DNA from: Halesus radiatus
Lineage: Eukaryota; Arthropoda; Insecta; Trichoptera; Limnephilidae
Direction: 5' to 3'
Length of the DNA stretch: 64,000 nt
NCBI GenBank assembly: GCA_022606495.2
Contig: JAHDVE020005539.1
Location: 89,581-153,580, forward strand
The position numbers were made by a program, and so were the translations under genes. Below, piece after piece: positions 32,931-44,371 of the stretch. How positions within the stretch are numbered: position 1 is the first letter of the stretch; every line of letters starts with the position of its first letter. Under the pieces are notes generated by a model. That model was not told the origin of the DNA, did no database searches, and was given only the letters and a program-made list of their open reading frames with translations.

Positions 32931-33587
32931 CTGTTACCTTGGAAACCAAAAACGATACATAGATACTTGCACAAAGGCATTATTATCTTTTAATGGAAGA
33001 CACAGAAGGAAATATCGTCTTTTCAGCAGTTTTCTTGATAAAATCAAACGACTTAAGTTTCGTAGGCAATCACTTAAATTTTCATTCGTCCATGCAATAA
33101 TCAAGAGTGCCTTTTTATCCGCAAAGCCTTCTTTGACGCATCCCTCCGGGAGAAGGGGGAAGAACCGGCATAAAAAGGGGTAACTCTTCCTTTGAAATGG
33201 TGATTCGCTTAGTGAACTCATCTTCCCTGATACCTTAAATCACTTCCCACTCCGCTAGGAACATAACCATATATTGAACTCACCCTCGTCCCTAAACAAC
33301 CCCGGCAAATTACGTTTGGGATCTAATTTGTATTTTAGTTAGTTTTTCCCACTTTAAATATGTAGGCCTAAGGAGCGAGCCGTAATGGAGGCTTTTTTGG
33401 AACGGAATGGCATCCTTATGTAAAACAGGATTAGCTTTTGGTTGTTGTAGTTTATGCGAAGGTATAAATAATAATTTAAAGCCTCCTTGCTTCAAGTTAT
33501 TTAACTAATTTTGGTAGTTAACAAAGCTTTCAATAATTTCGTGCGTAATACTCAATAGATTAACATACTAATTTGATTTATTTTCAG
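32931..33587. other. no gene recognised
   Basis: Two minus-strand frames (95 codons at 32934-33221, 61 codons at 33310-33495) have no recognisable motif. A patch at 33120-33240 is less AT-rich. Confidence 0.4.
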
Positions 33588-33804
33588 ATTTTTCAAGATT
33601 ATTCTAGATATTTGGGGTTCACCTTGCTAGGACAACTACGTGAAAATTTAAATCTATGTATTCTTAAATGTTTTTCGACATCAGAATTAATAGATTTTCC
33701 CCGACGTACCATTTCAACCGCTGGACGCAAAAGTCACGTGACACCCATTTCACATAAGCCTATTTTACTGCTGTCCACGATTATTTCGCGTAATATAGAC
33801 TACG
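33588..33804 (+). other. possible internal exon, unidentified
   Basis: A 217-bp segment is open throughout (IFQDYSRYLGFTLLGQL... to RNIDYG). It is preceded by TGATTTATTTTCAG and followed directly by the donor GTAAGC (33805). No protein family is recognised. Such combinations occur by chance in 64 kb, so confidence is low. Confidence 0.22.
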
Positions 33805-34139
33805 GTAAGCAAGGTATAAAATATTTATAAAGGGTCCGACTAAATATTAATAAATTATATTAATACACATTCGGTTTTTCAAAACAAGTCGTACCTTTTT
33901 AGTTATTTGCTGTTTGACTTAAATTGGCAGCACGCCTACCCCCATATTTTGTTTTTTTTTTTTTTCCAGATGTGTGTTAAGGCATCTCTATGTATTATTT
34001 GCTTTGTGCGGTAATGGAAACAAACGAATGACAAAATTGTGTCAATTAATGTTTGCACTGCACAGGGAATTAAACCTAAAACGTAACTAATTCAGTGAGT
34101 CGAAAACGTATACAATTCAAAAGTTTAATTAGTTATTTA

Positions 34140-34290
34140 TAAAAATTACTAATTTATTCCATTTACTTTAGATTTACATTTATATTTTAAACTAGGTTAG
34201 GTTAAATTTACATTAGTAAATCACCATTTCGAAGATGGTCGTTGCAACGCAAAGCCGGTTCAGTCTCAAATAAAAAGTGGAATAAAGTAA
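34140..34290 (+). repeat. decayed PLE-end / hammerhead-like relic
   Basis: TTTCGAAGATGGTCGTTGC, then CGCAAAGCCGGTTCAGTC is a worn version of the CTGAAGATG...GAAACCGGTC module. It is flanked by inverted words (ATTCCATTTACTTTAGA on the left, AAAAGTGGAATAAAGTAAAC on the right) as in the 16.2- and 47.2-kb copies. Confidence 0.42.
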
Positions 34291-35122
34291 ACATTTTTTT
34301 GGTTCATAATCATGAAATATCATTTTTAATAATGTTTTAAAGTTAAAATTTTACAAATAACATTCCATTTTTTTTATTAATAAAAAGTATACATTATTTA
34401 ATTATAATAAAAAAAACGGTTTACGTACAATAGTTCAGTTAGTTAACATTTTTAATATTTTGAACGCATGGCAGCTGTTACGCGTTCCAAAAGCATTATC
34501 AAACTGCCCACAATATCATTCCTATTACTACTAACTACAGAAAATATCATTCCACCATGAAACACTTTCGTAATTAAAATATAAAAATTCTTTCAACTTT
34601 TCTTGTAAATTTCTTTCAACAATATTACCTAAATTACGTAATATGTTATGTGGGTTCTTTACGCGTTAAGAAAATCCGAATTTGTAATCAAGTTTAATTA
34701 TAAAATAATTCATAATTACCTACCTCGGTATTCTTCGATTTACATACTAATTTAAACTCCCCACATCCTACATAATAGGAAACGCCATTAAAATCTTTCC
34801 TTGGCGGTGCTGTCAACCAAGTTGACATCGTCTCTAACAATTTCAATATCTGTATAAAAATCCGAAACACAGGGTTCATATTTTAGGTATTCCTCTATAA
34901 TATTGGATTCATTACATTAAATCGGAAATAATATAATCAATCTATACGTATGTGTGCGTACATTGCTAACTTCCCGAGTAATGCGGCAGTGTGCGAAAGG
35001 GTTGTGGGGTTTCGCTCACCGTGCCACGATGCGTGGTCGTCAGTAGTAGCGGGCGATCTGGCGGTAGTAATGGACGTATCATGCATTTTATGCGTGGCAA
35101 ATGTTGTTTCCTGCACTAATGC
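34291..35122. other. AT-rich DNA, no gene recognised; GC-richer 34960-35120
   Basis: The block 34960-35122 is less AT-rich and may be the upstream part of the family E LINE 3' region that follows. Its 72- and 88-codon open frames on the two strands have no recognisable motif. Confidence 0.4.
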
Positions 35123-35215
35123 ACTGCTGAAAACCAGCGGACTCCGGGTTTGCATGTATAATGTATAGCTGATCAGTGATCTTTTGTCGATTGCTAAAAT
35201 CATATGTTAAAATAT
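35123..35215 (+). repeat. LINE-3'UTR-like family E, copy 2
   Basis: CTGCTGAAAACCAGCGGACT, CCGGGTTTGCATG, TATAGCTGATCAGTGATC and TTTTGTCGATT match 18921-19015. The copy ends at a (TA)n microsatellite (35211-35233), plausibly its 3' tail. Confidence 0.55.
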
Positions 35216-35233
35216 ATATATATATATATATAT
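35211..35233 (+). repeat. (TA)n microsatellite
   Basis: About eleven TA units follow ATGTTAAAA at the end of the family E repeat. Confidence 0.9.
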
Positions 35234-36528
35234 GTTGTTGACAAAAAACTTTTTTTATTTTTTTTTATTATACGCATTATTTTACTGACATGTACATATT
35301 TACCATTGTTAAAATAATTTACATGAATAATAATTGTACACTATTCATTTTCATCTGACGTGAAAATCTCATTGAGTGTACAGCTCCGGAGCCCGCTGAA
35401 TTTTTTAGTAAGAGAAAGGTTAAATTTCGTAATGATTAAGGACGGGGCAAATCCCTACCTCAAAATAAATTTGCTTACCAGTATTCGAGCAAAATTCAAG
35501 CTTCTAATTATAATAAAGGGACTGGAGTTATGATATCAAGATGTGGTTATACTCAAGCAAACGATGATGAAGATCACGATTTATGAACCCAGCCAATTAT
35601 TCAGCCTTTGCCGAAATGTAGAGGGTTTTTACTTTAAGTAATTAAGCCTAATTAAATGCTATCCATGGATACCCTCCCCAGGGTTTCCCTCCGGAAATGT
35701 ACTTAAATATTGCAAATTTTCCTCTGTATGATTTGATAGGGACGTTTCTGTGGTAATATAAAATCTCAAATTATGATCAATACGAATTTATGATAAGAAA
35801 CTTTATATTATCTCTGTTCCGCTTTCGAATCACCTTCAAACTTCGAAGAAGATTCTTTGCACACTGAGCAGATGTACTGCGTGATCGATTTGAAAGAAAA
35901 TTAGACGATTCTTCTCAACCTCATATTGCTAAAAAAAATCTTATTATTATGACGTCATTCATAGAAGTTAAATTCAAACACCCACATGAAACATCTCGTG
36001 AAAAAAAATTAAAATAATAATTTCGTTTAAAAAATAAACATTTTTTTACTATTTTTAGTATTATGAAAATCTACTAAAAAATGATCTAATCAATTTTAAT
36101 ATTAAAAAAATAATACCTTAATGACCAATATAGTTAAACCACAAGCACAAAATCCTGAAATTCACAGATTAAATCCTACTATTGGCTAGAAAAATCATTA
36201 ATTCCATGCTACAGAATTGTATAATGTCCTTCCAAATGATATTAAAAATATCGCGGAGATACAAAAGTTTAAAAAAATATCAAAATATGGCTAAGTAAAT
36301 ATTAAGATGAGGAAAATATTAAAAAATACATATGAAGACAATATAAGTATCGGTAACACCAATACATCAACCTACAGTCCGCTCAGTGAGAGGAATCCCT
36401 AGTGGGGAGGATGTGAACATAAGAAACTATTATAATACTCTTATACTTAACAATTTATGTATCTAAAATACTATTTATTTAAAATAAACTGTTAAATGAA
36501 TATTTCAAAGCTTTATATTTATATATTT
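35234..36528. other. AT-rich DNA, no gene recognised
   Basis: I recognise neither coding sequence nor repeat here; frames are short and stop-rich. Confidence 0.5.
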
Positions 36529-36781
36529 AATTATTAATTATTTTTATTTAGATTTAAAAACCTCATTGTAATATTTAATCATTGAATAATATTAACAAAC
36601 CTAAATGAAAGATGAAATCGGACAAAAGGACAGAAACTAAAAATATTTCAGTCGCATCTGGGTTTTAGTTTCTGTCCTTTTGTCCGATTTCATCTTTCAT
36701 TTAGGTTTGTTAATATTATTTTCTTCAAGGATTAAATATTACAATGAGGTTTTTAAATCTAAATAAAAATAATTAATAATT
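36529..36781. repeat. 253-bp near-perfect palindrome with a 20-base loop
   Basis: Arms 36529-36642 and 36663-36781 are almost exact inverted copies. The loop (36643-36662) reads ATATTTCAGTCGCATCTGGG, the complement of the SINE sequence at 37058-37083. The inner half of each arm is the tail of SINE family B (TTTTGTCCGATTTCATC, TTTCATTTAGG). The outer half (CCTCATTGTAATATTTAATC and its complement) is flanking DNA copied with it. The arms are nearly identical, so the inverted duplication is recent. It could extrude a cruciform. Confidence 0.88.
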
Positions 36782-36785
36782 GAAT

Positions 36786-37155
36786 TCTTTCGACTTTTAT
36801 CAAAAAGTCAATAGATGTCTCATAAAAATTATAAAGTCGGATGTAAATCCGAGACACTGTTTAAGTTTGCAATTGAGTTCGGGTAGAACTTTGTAAACAT
36901 CATAAAAATAGCTACCAATAATATGAGATTAAAAATGGAAAATAATATTCACAAACCTTGAATTTGAGATATGATATCCGTGAAGATGACACAAATTGAA
37001 CTTGTCTCATTAGCTAAGTCGGTGTAGCGTTGCCCCGGATAGGCAGAGGACCTGGGTTCGAGTCCCAGATGCGACTGAAATATTTTTAGTTTCTGTCCTT
37101 TTGTCCGATTTCATCTTTCATTTAGGTTTATTGATATTATTTTCTTCAATGATTT
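36786..37155 (+). mobile_element. SINE family B, copy 3
   Basis: Plus strand: the tRNA-like segment (37005-37077) has A-box TAGCTAAGTCGG (37011-37022) and an excellent B-box GGGTTCGAGTCCC (37054-37066). It is followed by the tail ACTGAAATATTTTTAGTTTC, TTTTGTCCGATTTCATC and TTATTTTCTTCAATGATT. The 5' body (36786-37004) matches the 31.4-kb copy in blocks (GAGTTCGGGTAGAA, GATATGATATCCGTGAAGATG). It sits directly beside the palindrome built from the same tail. Confidence 0.75.
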
Positions 37156-37278
37156 ATATTTATAGCTCAAGACGGAAATTACTAGAAAAAAAACATATCA
37201 ATTTAAAAAAAATTACTTTATGGATTCTTTTATAACCTTTTTTTCATAAGAAGCAATCACTTTGTGATTTGACATAGT

Positions 37279-37441
37279 ATTAAGTAAATGAAACATGTTG
37301 TTTTAAACCACGAATATATTTTATTTTCACCAACCGGTTTCGCTTAACTCAAGATTCATCAAGGTAAATATAATAACTAAATTCTAATACAGAGTTATCG
37401 GTTATATATAGGTACAAAATTCAATAGAATGAAATAGATAT
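37279..37441 (-). repeat. PLE terminal repeat (downstream end), hammerhead-like
   Basis: Minus strand reads CTTGATGAATCTTGAGTTAA, then GCGAAACCGGTTGGTGAAAA. It is the inverted partner of 39590-39752. Here CTGATGA has become TTGATGA, and the stem is weakened by a C-to-T style change, so this copy has drifted from its partner. Confidence 0.8.
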
Positions 37442-37659
37442 ATTACAAAAGAGAGACAAAACAAAATATTATAGGGGGACAACATTATGTGTAAGAGGGA
37501 GACATCGTTATATAAATTTAACAGTGTAATGGGAATATAATGAAGTCATTCAAGCGGGATATTCCTAAAATGCATTATTAAAAGGGTCATTCTTAATGGA
37601 AAATATACTACTCGGTTACATAATAATAATTAAACAGCTGTGGAATAATAATTGATAGA

Positions 37660-38030
37660 TTAAAAAGGATTCGTAGGAAACATTCTTAAAATCGGACTAT
37701 AAGATATATTTGTTTGGTTATTAAGTAAGTTAACTGATAATTTTAAATTTAAAGACTTCTTAATTTCTAGTGCTTCTAAGTTGTCTAATCTAATTCCTAT
37801 ACCGTTTTTATTCAAAAGACTAGTTCCCGTGATTTTATTGAAAGCATGGTCTGAAGAGTTTAGGTGGTTTGCGAGTTCAGAAAAACCAGTACCATTTAAA
37901 CAACGTAAGTGTTTTTTTAACTCTAATTTTGACATTACGTGCTCTTTTTCCTATGTAAAAAGCAGGACAATCATTGCAGTTGAGTTTATAAATGCCAGAG
38001 TGGCTTAAATTATTATCTTTGTCATTAGCA
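37660..38030 (-). pseudogene. PLE GIY-YIG endonuclease domain, frameshifted
   Basis: Minus strand: HSGIYKLNCNDCPAFYIGKR at about 38011-37952 has the GIY and YIG motifs about ten residues apart, plus the paired cysteines typical of PLE endonucleases, and leads into ARNVKIRVKKTLT. The following frame (from 37935) reads GFSELANHLNSSDHAFNKIT, then NLEALEIKKSLNLKL, matching the conserved PLE end (AEH....H.F....VL..... LE.LEI). A frameshift near 37920 separates the two parts. In an active element this domain nicks the target. Confidence 0.82.
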
Positions 38031-38321
38031 TTGATTAAAAATTTTCCGAGATTATTATTTGTGTAGAAAGCCGATTTGATATCTGAAGGAAAGTTCTTAA
38101 CACTTGTGTTAGAAAAAATATTTTTAAATAAAATCCTACGCCAATGGTAATTTTGAGAATTTTTATTGTTAACTGGTATACTATTGAATAAGAACTTATT
38201 AATGGATATTTGTAATTTTTTTTTAATTTAGAATATTATTAATAGAGTCCAAATTATTTCCATTATTTGACGCTATTTGTAAAATTAATATTAGACAATG
38301 GTACGGAAACTGGTCTGCGTA

Positions 38322-39585
38322 TCATTGAGTGATTAGCCAAATGATTATGAGTATAGGGTGATTCGATGTGTTGTGGATAGTTATGTCCGTGTAGGTTGGT
38401 TTCCGGTATATATTGAAGTCGATTCTATTGTTTGATAAAGAGAGTGTAAGGTCTAAAAAGTTTAAGGACGTTTTAATGGCTAATTCTAAGGTGAACTGTA
38501 TTTGAGTGTGAAATGAATGTATAAGTTGGTGGAAAGAATTTAATTTACGTTCCGAACCAGTCCAAATGCAAAAATGCAAAAGATGTCATCTACATATCTC
38601 TTCCATATCACCACATTTTTTAGGAGCGGAGATTTACAAGTAAAAATTTTATTTTCCAAATTATCCATAAATATATCAGCAACCAAAAGAAACGTGGGGG
38701 CGCCCATGGGTAATCCGCTATTTTGTTGATAGACAATGTTGTTATATTTGGAATAATTTTGGGTCAAACAGATATTAAAAAAAAAACGAGATAGGTCATT
38801 AGTAAAACCCCTCGGCAATTTAGAATTATTCAGTATTTATCCAATTAAGGATTTACTTTCTGTTATTGGAACATAAGAAATAAGTTTATCTCATCAAATT
38901 AAATTAATTTACTATTACTAAGAATAATTCAGTCTTTCAACTCATTGGTAAAGAATTTTTAATAGCGTATTTGGGTGAAAACACGTTCGTATTAATAAAT
39001 ACATTTGTGATGAATGGGGCTAATTTGAAATTCGGAGACTCACAACAGGAAACAACCGACCTAATGGGGGAATTAGCTTTATGGATTTTTTAGAAAACCA
39101 TATAACTTAGGGGATTTTGGGTTTTTTGTTAAAAATTTAACTTGGTTATATGAGTCATCTATAAAGATTGGTGTTTTATATGATTTTAATGCACTTTTAA
39201 CTGTATCTAGGTATTTATTTGTTGGGTCGTTTGGTAAGATCTCAAAATTTTCATTGTTAATGAACTATTCCATTTTTGAATGATAATCACATATATTCAT
39301 GATGATGACGGTATTGCCTTTATCGGATCTTGTTAGTATTAATTTTTCTCTCTCTAACTTGTCCCGAATGCTGAACAGGTTCTGGATTGAAACTAGGTTT
39401 AAATTTTGGTATCAGATTTTTTATTATTTATTCACTTTTCTAAAATAAGGTATTTGGGCGTTTATATAGAGCAGTCTCTATGTCGACAGTTATATTTTCA
39501 ATTGCACCACTGAAATTTTTTTTATTGTAATATATTTTAGGTCTTTTGAGAGAAGAGCCAGTTCATCTGGAGAAAATTGGGTAAA
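38322..39585 (-). pseudogene. Penelope-type reverse transcriptase, multiply broken
   Basis: Minus strand, in order: SPDELALLSKDLKYI (N-terminal PLE region, about 39570); LTRSDKGNTVIIMN (about 39340), YHSKME and NKYLDTVKSALK; SPKLYGFLKN, which corresponds to PRLYGLPKIHK; then QQNSGLPMGAPTFLLVADIF (about 38720). KRYVDDIFCIF follows, the YVDD active site of reverse transcriptase motif C, then TLELAIKTSLNFLDLTLS and NIYRKPTYTD, the conserved FLD and YRKPTHTD blocks. Stops and frameshifts occur near 39270, 39090-38830, 38560 and 38320. The catalytic DD pair is intact but the protein cannot be made. Confidence 0.88.
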
Positions 39586-39589
39586 CGAA

Positions 39590-39752
39590 ATATATCTATT
39601 TCATTCTATTGTATTTTATACATATATATAACAGGTAACTCTGTATTAGAATTTAGTTATTATATTTACCCTGATGAAGCTTGAGTTAAGCGAAACCGGT
39701 TGGTGAAAATAAAATATATTCGCGGTTTATAACAACGTGCTTCATTTACTTA
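39590..39752 (+). repeat. PLE terminal repeat (upstream end), hammerhead-like
   Basis: Plus strand reads CCCTGATGAAGCTTGAGTTA, then AGCGAAACCGGTTGGTG (39670-39705): CTGATGA (39671-39677), one extra A, a 4-bp GCTT/AAGC stem, then GAAAC (39692-39696). PLE termini are known to carry hammerhead ribozymes. The residue after GGU at the expected cleavage position is G, which would block canonical cleavage. Confidence 0.78.
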
Positions 39753-42700
39753 TCCTTTTATAATCCTTTATCTATCTAGGGCTTATAACAGTATCCTAGG
39801 AATTGTATAATACCCTTCATCTTTTCTATATAACTAGTACTGCGGCGCTTTGGCCTTATTGCTATTACCATCTCATGGTTTTAAACTGGATTAAAAACAC
39901 TAACAAAGGAAAGGAAAAAGAAAAAACATTTGGTAATAAACAATTTGCTAAAGTTAGTTTTTCTACTTAATGAATAAAATATATTTAATATGTTATTAAC
40001 TGTTTGCTGTATCCTCTTCGGGCTGCATCCCCAAGTTTCGTCGTTTCGGCTCATAAAGCTGAGTGATACGGAACTCAATCTTATCAATATTACTCAATAA
40101 TATTGTCTTTTTTTAGTACTCTGTTTTAAATGCATTTTTTTCCTCATATCACCAACCAGTGCCTATCACGTATTACATAAGCTCTTTATACTTAATTATT
40201 AAACTTTTTTCTAGATATATTACATTACCATACTATGTCAATACTAGCTCTTTACCTTCTATTTTTGTATAATGGCACTTAATATGAACTAAACTTGTCA
40301 ATTTGTCTATCCTAAAACGGGATTTGTTCCTAGTTGGGCAGTCAAAGCGTTCTTAAACTTTTTTGTTAAATAATGTGTGTTTCAAATAAATAGACATTAT
40401 TATTTTTAAAAACAATTGCATTTTCCTAGAACTTCAAAGTAAAAAAGGTACGCAAATTTCATGCGGTAAAAGTTAATCCTTTGAGAGTTTTTGCTCCCTT
40501 AATTATCACGATTTTTAAAAACTTAAATTCAATTTAAAATGATCAAATATATGAACTCTTGGAGAGTTGGATATAAAAACCAGTTTAGCTCGTCGTGATA
40601 TACACTCATGTACGTGATTTAATTATTTCTGAGAATTAATTATAAACGAGAGGAATATTATTAACGTTTATTTGGCTTCACTCTATGGCTTTGACGAAGA
40701 TCAAGAGAGTAATATTAAATATACGGCGTGGGAACTAATGATGAAACTAGTATGTGACGTCATCTCATGTTAATTTATAAAAAGATAACGTTTAGAGATG
40801 AACGAGCTAAGCGGTAAACATCTAGATCATGGGGCAAAAGTAGATCGCAGCCTGGTTGAACAACACCTTTATCGGTCTGTATTTTTCCCCAACAACAGCA
40901 ATGATATATAAGAATTTTTTAAAGAATGTTTTATGTTACAAAAAAACACAGTAAATTATAAAAGCAAGCAGAAAATGTTTAATATATTTTAATAATAAAA
41001 CCAACGTACATCTCCCACCAACTACTAACCTACGTGTTCCTGGAAAGGATCAGTCGTGGGCGTTATTTTATTGCCGTGTTTTTCATAAAAACTGATATCA
41101 AACTAGAGATATTAAAGCGGATAATTTGTAAAACCCTTTATAAATTGGCTTCCATCCCTTTGAAGACATTTCGCCTTCTTACAAATCCAATATTATTTTC
41201 TCCTCTCAATGAAATATTATTAAGGCAATTCCGGGTCCTCGCCTTAGATAAAGAGCCACGCTGATTCCGAGAGGTAATTCCTCATTCAATCGTTATCATG
41301 GAAGAACGCCATTCCGGCCATAATAATTTATGAATCAGAGCGAAGGTGAAACAGCATCTCCTTCACGAAACGAATAAGAGCATTATCTGGAAAGACGATA
41401 AATTTTATTATGTGGTCTTTTTTCTTTTCTGTAACGAACAAAAACACGAGATAAAGCAAGAAATACTTGATTGGCCCACATTCTTTTGATCATCGCCCGA
41501 GAATGGGACTCCCTTTCATTGCATTGATCTTCATACGTCAAGGAAGCATTGTCAATAACCGGACGCTTCTTAATGGTATTCTCTCCTCTCATAATCTCAT
41601 CAACCCACTTATCAAAACGCAAGAGTCTTATCTCAAGTGTCCGGAGACACACAAGATAATAATGCTTCTCTTTCTACACCACACGATTAATTTTATTTGA
41701 TGTATTCTCGGCCACTTCTCCGGGTGGATTTCGGGATTATCGGGTAGTCGCAAAAGCCGGGAAATGGAAAAGAATGCTGAGGGATAGCGACATGACAAAG
41801 GACCTTTATTATCAATTGAGCTGTTCAGAAAGGCTTCAGAAATAATATTGTCGCAGGAATGTGGAGGAAACTGTGAATGGCAGACATTTGTAGTCACCCG
41901 CTGTAGCCGCGCGGGATGTGACGTACGAATACGTGAAACTTTTTTAATGGAGTGTTATGTCGCTGGAAATGGAAAAGTGTTATCTACCTTTATTTGCTCA
42001 AAACCGACGTAGGCGCAACTCCGGACTTGGCGATGAACGTTTACAACTTTGACGAAAAGAACCGAAAAAAAACGAAAAACAAAAAACTTTCTTTTTCAAG
42101 TGCTTTTTATTTACTCTGAACCATCGTTACTGGAGATGTTTGATGATAATTCGCTTTCTTAGCTTACCTCAAAGGTTGACAAAACCAATCAAGGCTAACG
42201 TTAAATTAGTTGATAAAAAAAAAATTATGAATTTTTCCACGATAGAGGCGTAGTTCAAGGGTAGGTATTCAATAATACGTTTCATAGGTATTTTAATGGA
42301 AGTGACCTTTATTTTAAGTCGGGAGATACTATAACAAGCGCGTGCCCAATATTTGCACACGATTGAAATTTGGCAGTTAATGTGCAAATAAATAATTTTT
42401 ATTGAAGCACTAAATATGTTTGTATATTAAACCAGTAATATTATCGCCAAGTAACTGTCTCGTTTAATTTAATCAGTCTGAATACTTATTCAGACTATGT
42501 TTTTCCATAAACATAAATAAATTGTGAATATCTTGCGACTTCCCTGAGAATAATATTTAAATTACAAAATTTGTATCTTGGTAGAAGTTGGATCGTTTTT
42601 CCGAGAACACAGCATTTGACAGATTAATGTCAGGCATAATGCCAGGAAAATGTGTAGCGCATTGCGTTATCTTCAAATATTCATTTTTACGTGGGATTTT

Positions 42701-42774
42701 TCACGTCAAACGGAATCTGCTCGTAATGGCGGCTCCCAGGGCGCGCGGTGATAAAAATGATTGCGCGGCGTAAA
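39753..42774. other. no gene recognised
   Basis: Mostly AT-rich. Between about 41030 and 41930 the composition is less AT-rich and overlapping 76- to 89-codon frames are open on both strands, without recognisable domains or good splice context. I see no repeat family. Confidence 0.4.
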
Positions 42775-43640
42775 TTGCCTTTTTCATCCCTGGCGAACCG
42801 GCGGGTTCTAGCCGAATCGGCTCTTTCATCCTTGATAAACCGGTGGCTTTTTACAAACCGGTGGATTCAGGCCGAGACGGTCTTTCATCCTGGTGACAAG
42901 CCGGTGAATTCTGACATCCCTGGCAAACTCGTGGATTTTAGCCGAACTTGCTATTTTATCATTGATAAACCGGTGGAATCAAACAGAGACGGGTTTTCAT
43001 TATTGATACGTTGGTGGATTCTAAAAGAGACGGCGTTTCATCATTAATTCTCCGGTGGATTTTAATATCCCCGATAAACCTAATTCTAACAGAATCAGCT
43101 ATTTCATCTTCGACAAACAAGTGGATTCCAACATCCCTGATAAATCGGTGGATTCTAACCAACTTCGCTCCTTCATCCTCGATAGTAGATTCTAGCCCAC
43201 CAAGTTAATTTATTCTTGATAAATCGGTCAATTCTCACATTTCACATCCTTTGCGAATCGGTGGATTCGGGTGAGCCGTTTTTCGCATTCCTAACAAGCC
43301 AATGAATTTTAACCGAGCCGGTCCTTCATTCCCGAAAAATCGAAGGATTCTAACATCCCATGCAAACCAGCGTATTCTAATCAAGCTGATTTTTCTTACG
43401 TGAAAATCCGGTAGATTCTAACCGAACCGGTTTTTTCATCCCCGGCAAACCGGTGGATTCTAACCTAGCCGGCCTTTCATCAATGACAAACCGGCAGAAT
43501 TTTTTCATCCACGATGAAGTGGTTCGGGGCGGCCAATTCCACCCAAGCTAACTCTTCATCCTTTACGAATCAGCGGAATCTAGTCGAGCGGTTTCTTTTA
43601 TTCATCCGTGAGCACATATCGGAGGCTGTGTCTTTAATTC
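42775..43640 (+). repeat. degenerate minisatellite, unit about 40 bp, about 21 units
   Basis: Units follow the pattern TTTCATCCCTGATAAACCGG, TGGATTCTAACCGAGCCGG, with many substitutions and units shortened to about 31 bp where the last part is missing. I count about 21 units over 866 bp. The array is far richer in G+C than the flanks. Frames shift between units, so it does not encode a repeat protein. Confidence 0.88.
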
Positions 43641-44369
43641 ATCTCAAATGAATAAAACCAGAGATTTAGCCCGATCCAGCAGGGAATGATACATTATTCA
43701 CCTCCATATTTTTTTTATCTAGCTAGAGTGGATAGGTGAGTCGATTGTTTCGGAAAATCGAGCAAGCTCACTGTTAAAAGAATACACCCACGCTGTTTAT
43801 CATTACCGATTTTACCCGGGGCTTAATTTTGCTACCTTAATTTTTGCTTCATTTTTACTATCTGTATTATTCGTCAAATTTCTACAGATCCCAGTCATAA
43901 ATTTTACTGAGAATCTATTACGAGAAAAAAACCTTATAAAAATAAAAACTCCATTTTTTGTTATAATATGTAGTTAAAAACGTTCGACATATTTTTTTTC
44001 TTAAACACAAAAGAAAGAAACAAGGGATAGACTTAAAGCAAATCCTTCGTCGCACCCCAACAAATAAGCTGTTGTCAGCTAGATTCAGACACGAGTTATA
44101 ATGGTCGCTAATATTATTTCGAATCTCAGCTCCGGCGTGTCATTAAAACTGAAAGATTAATTAGAATAAATTAATGTTTTTACCGGAAAAAAAGGTGTTC
44201 CTTAAATGAATGAACGTTTTACGAACGTTTTCGACGGTGACCGGATAATTAAACACACGCATGAATCGGCACACTTTCAAAGGTGTAAAAACATCCCAAA
44301 TGCTATCCAACCAGCTTTTTATACTAATAATAAATTATAATATTTAATAGATATCATTATTTTGTTAAT
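43641..44369. other. AT-rich DNA, no gene recognised
   Basis: Nothing is recognised between the minisatellite and the hammerhead-like pair. Confidence 0.5.
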
Positions 44370-44371
44370 CC

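Larger units (their letters stand above)
37279..39752 (-). mobile_element. Penelope-like element (PLE), near full length, decayed
   Basis: The element is about 2.47 kb and reads on the minus strand. Its ends are inverted copies of about 160 bp (37279-37441 and 39590-39752), each containing a hammerhead-like module. Between them, minus-strand frames encode an N-terminal PLE region, a Penelope-type reverse transcriptase and a C-terminal GIY-YIG endonuclease, in the order expected for PLEs. PLEs integrate by target-primed reverse transcription, with GIY-YIG cutting the target. Several frameshifts and stops break the reading frame, so this copy is inactive. Length is at the short end for intact PLEs. 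Confidence 0.88.

Noticed and set aside
41383..41897. Overlapping 89-codon minus-strand frames
   Set aside because: Plus-strand frames are open in the same place, there is no domain or splice support, and composition explains the openness.
42775..43640. CRISPR-like array
   Set aside because: Units are contiguous and degenerate without unique spacers, and the context is clearly eukaryotic.
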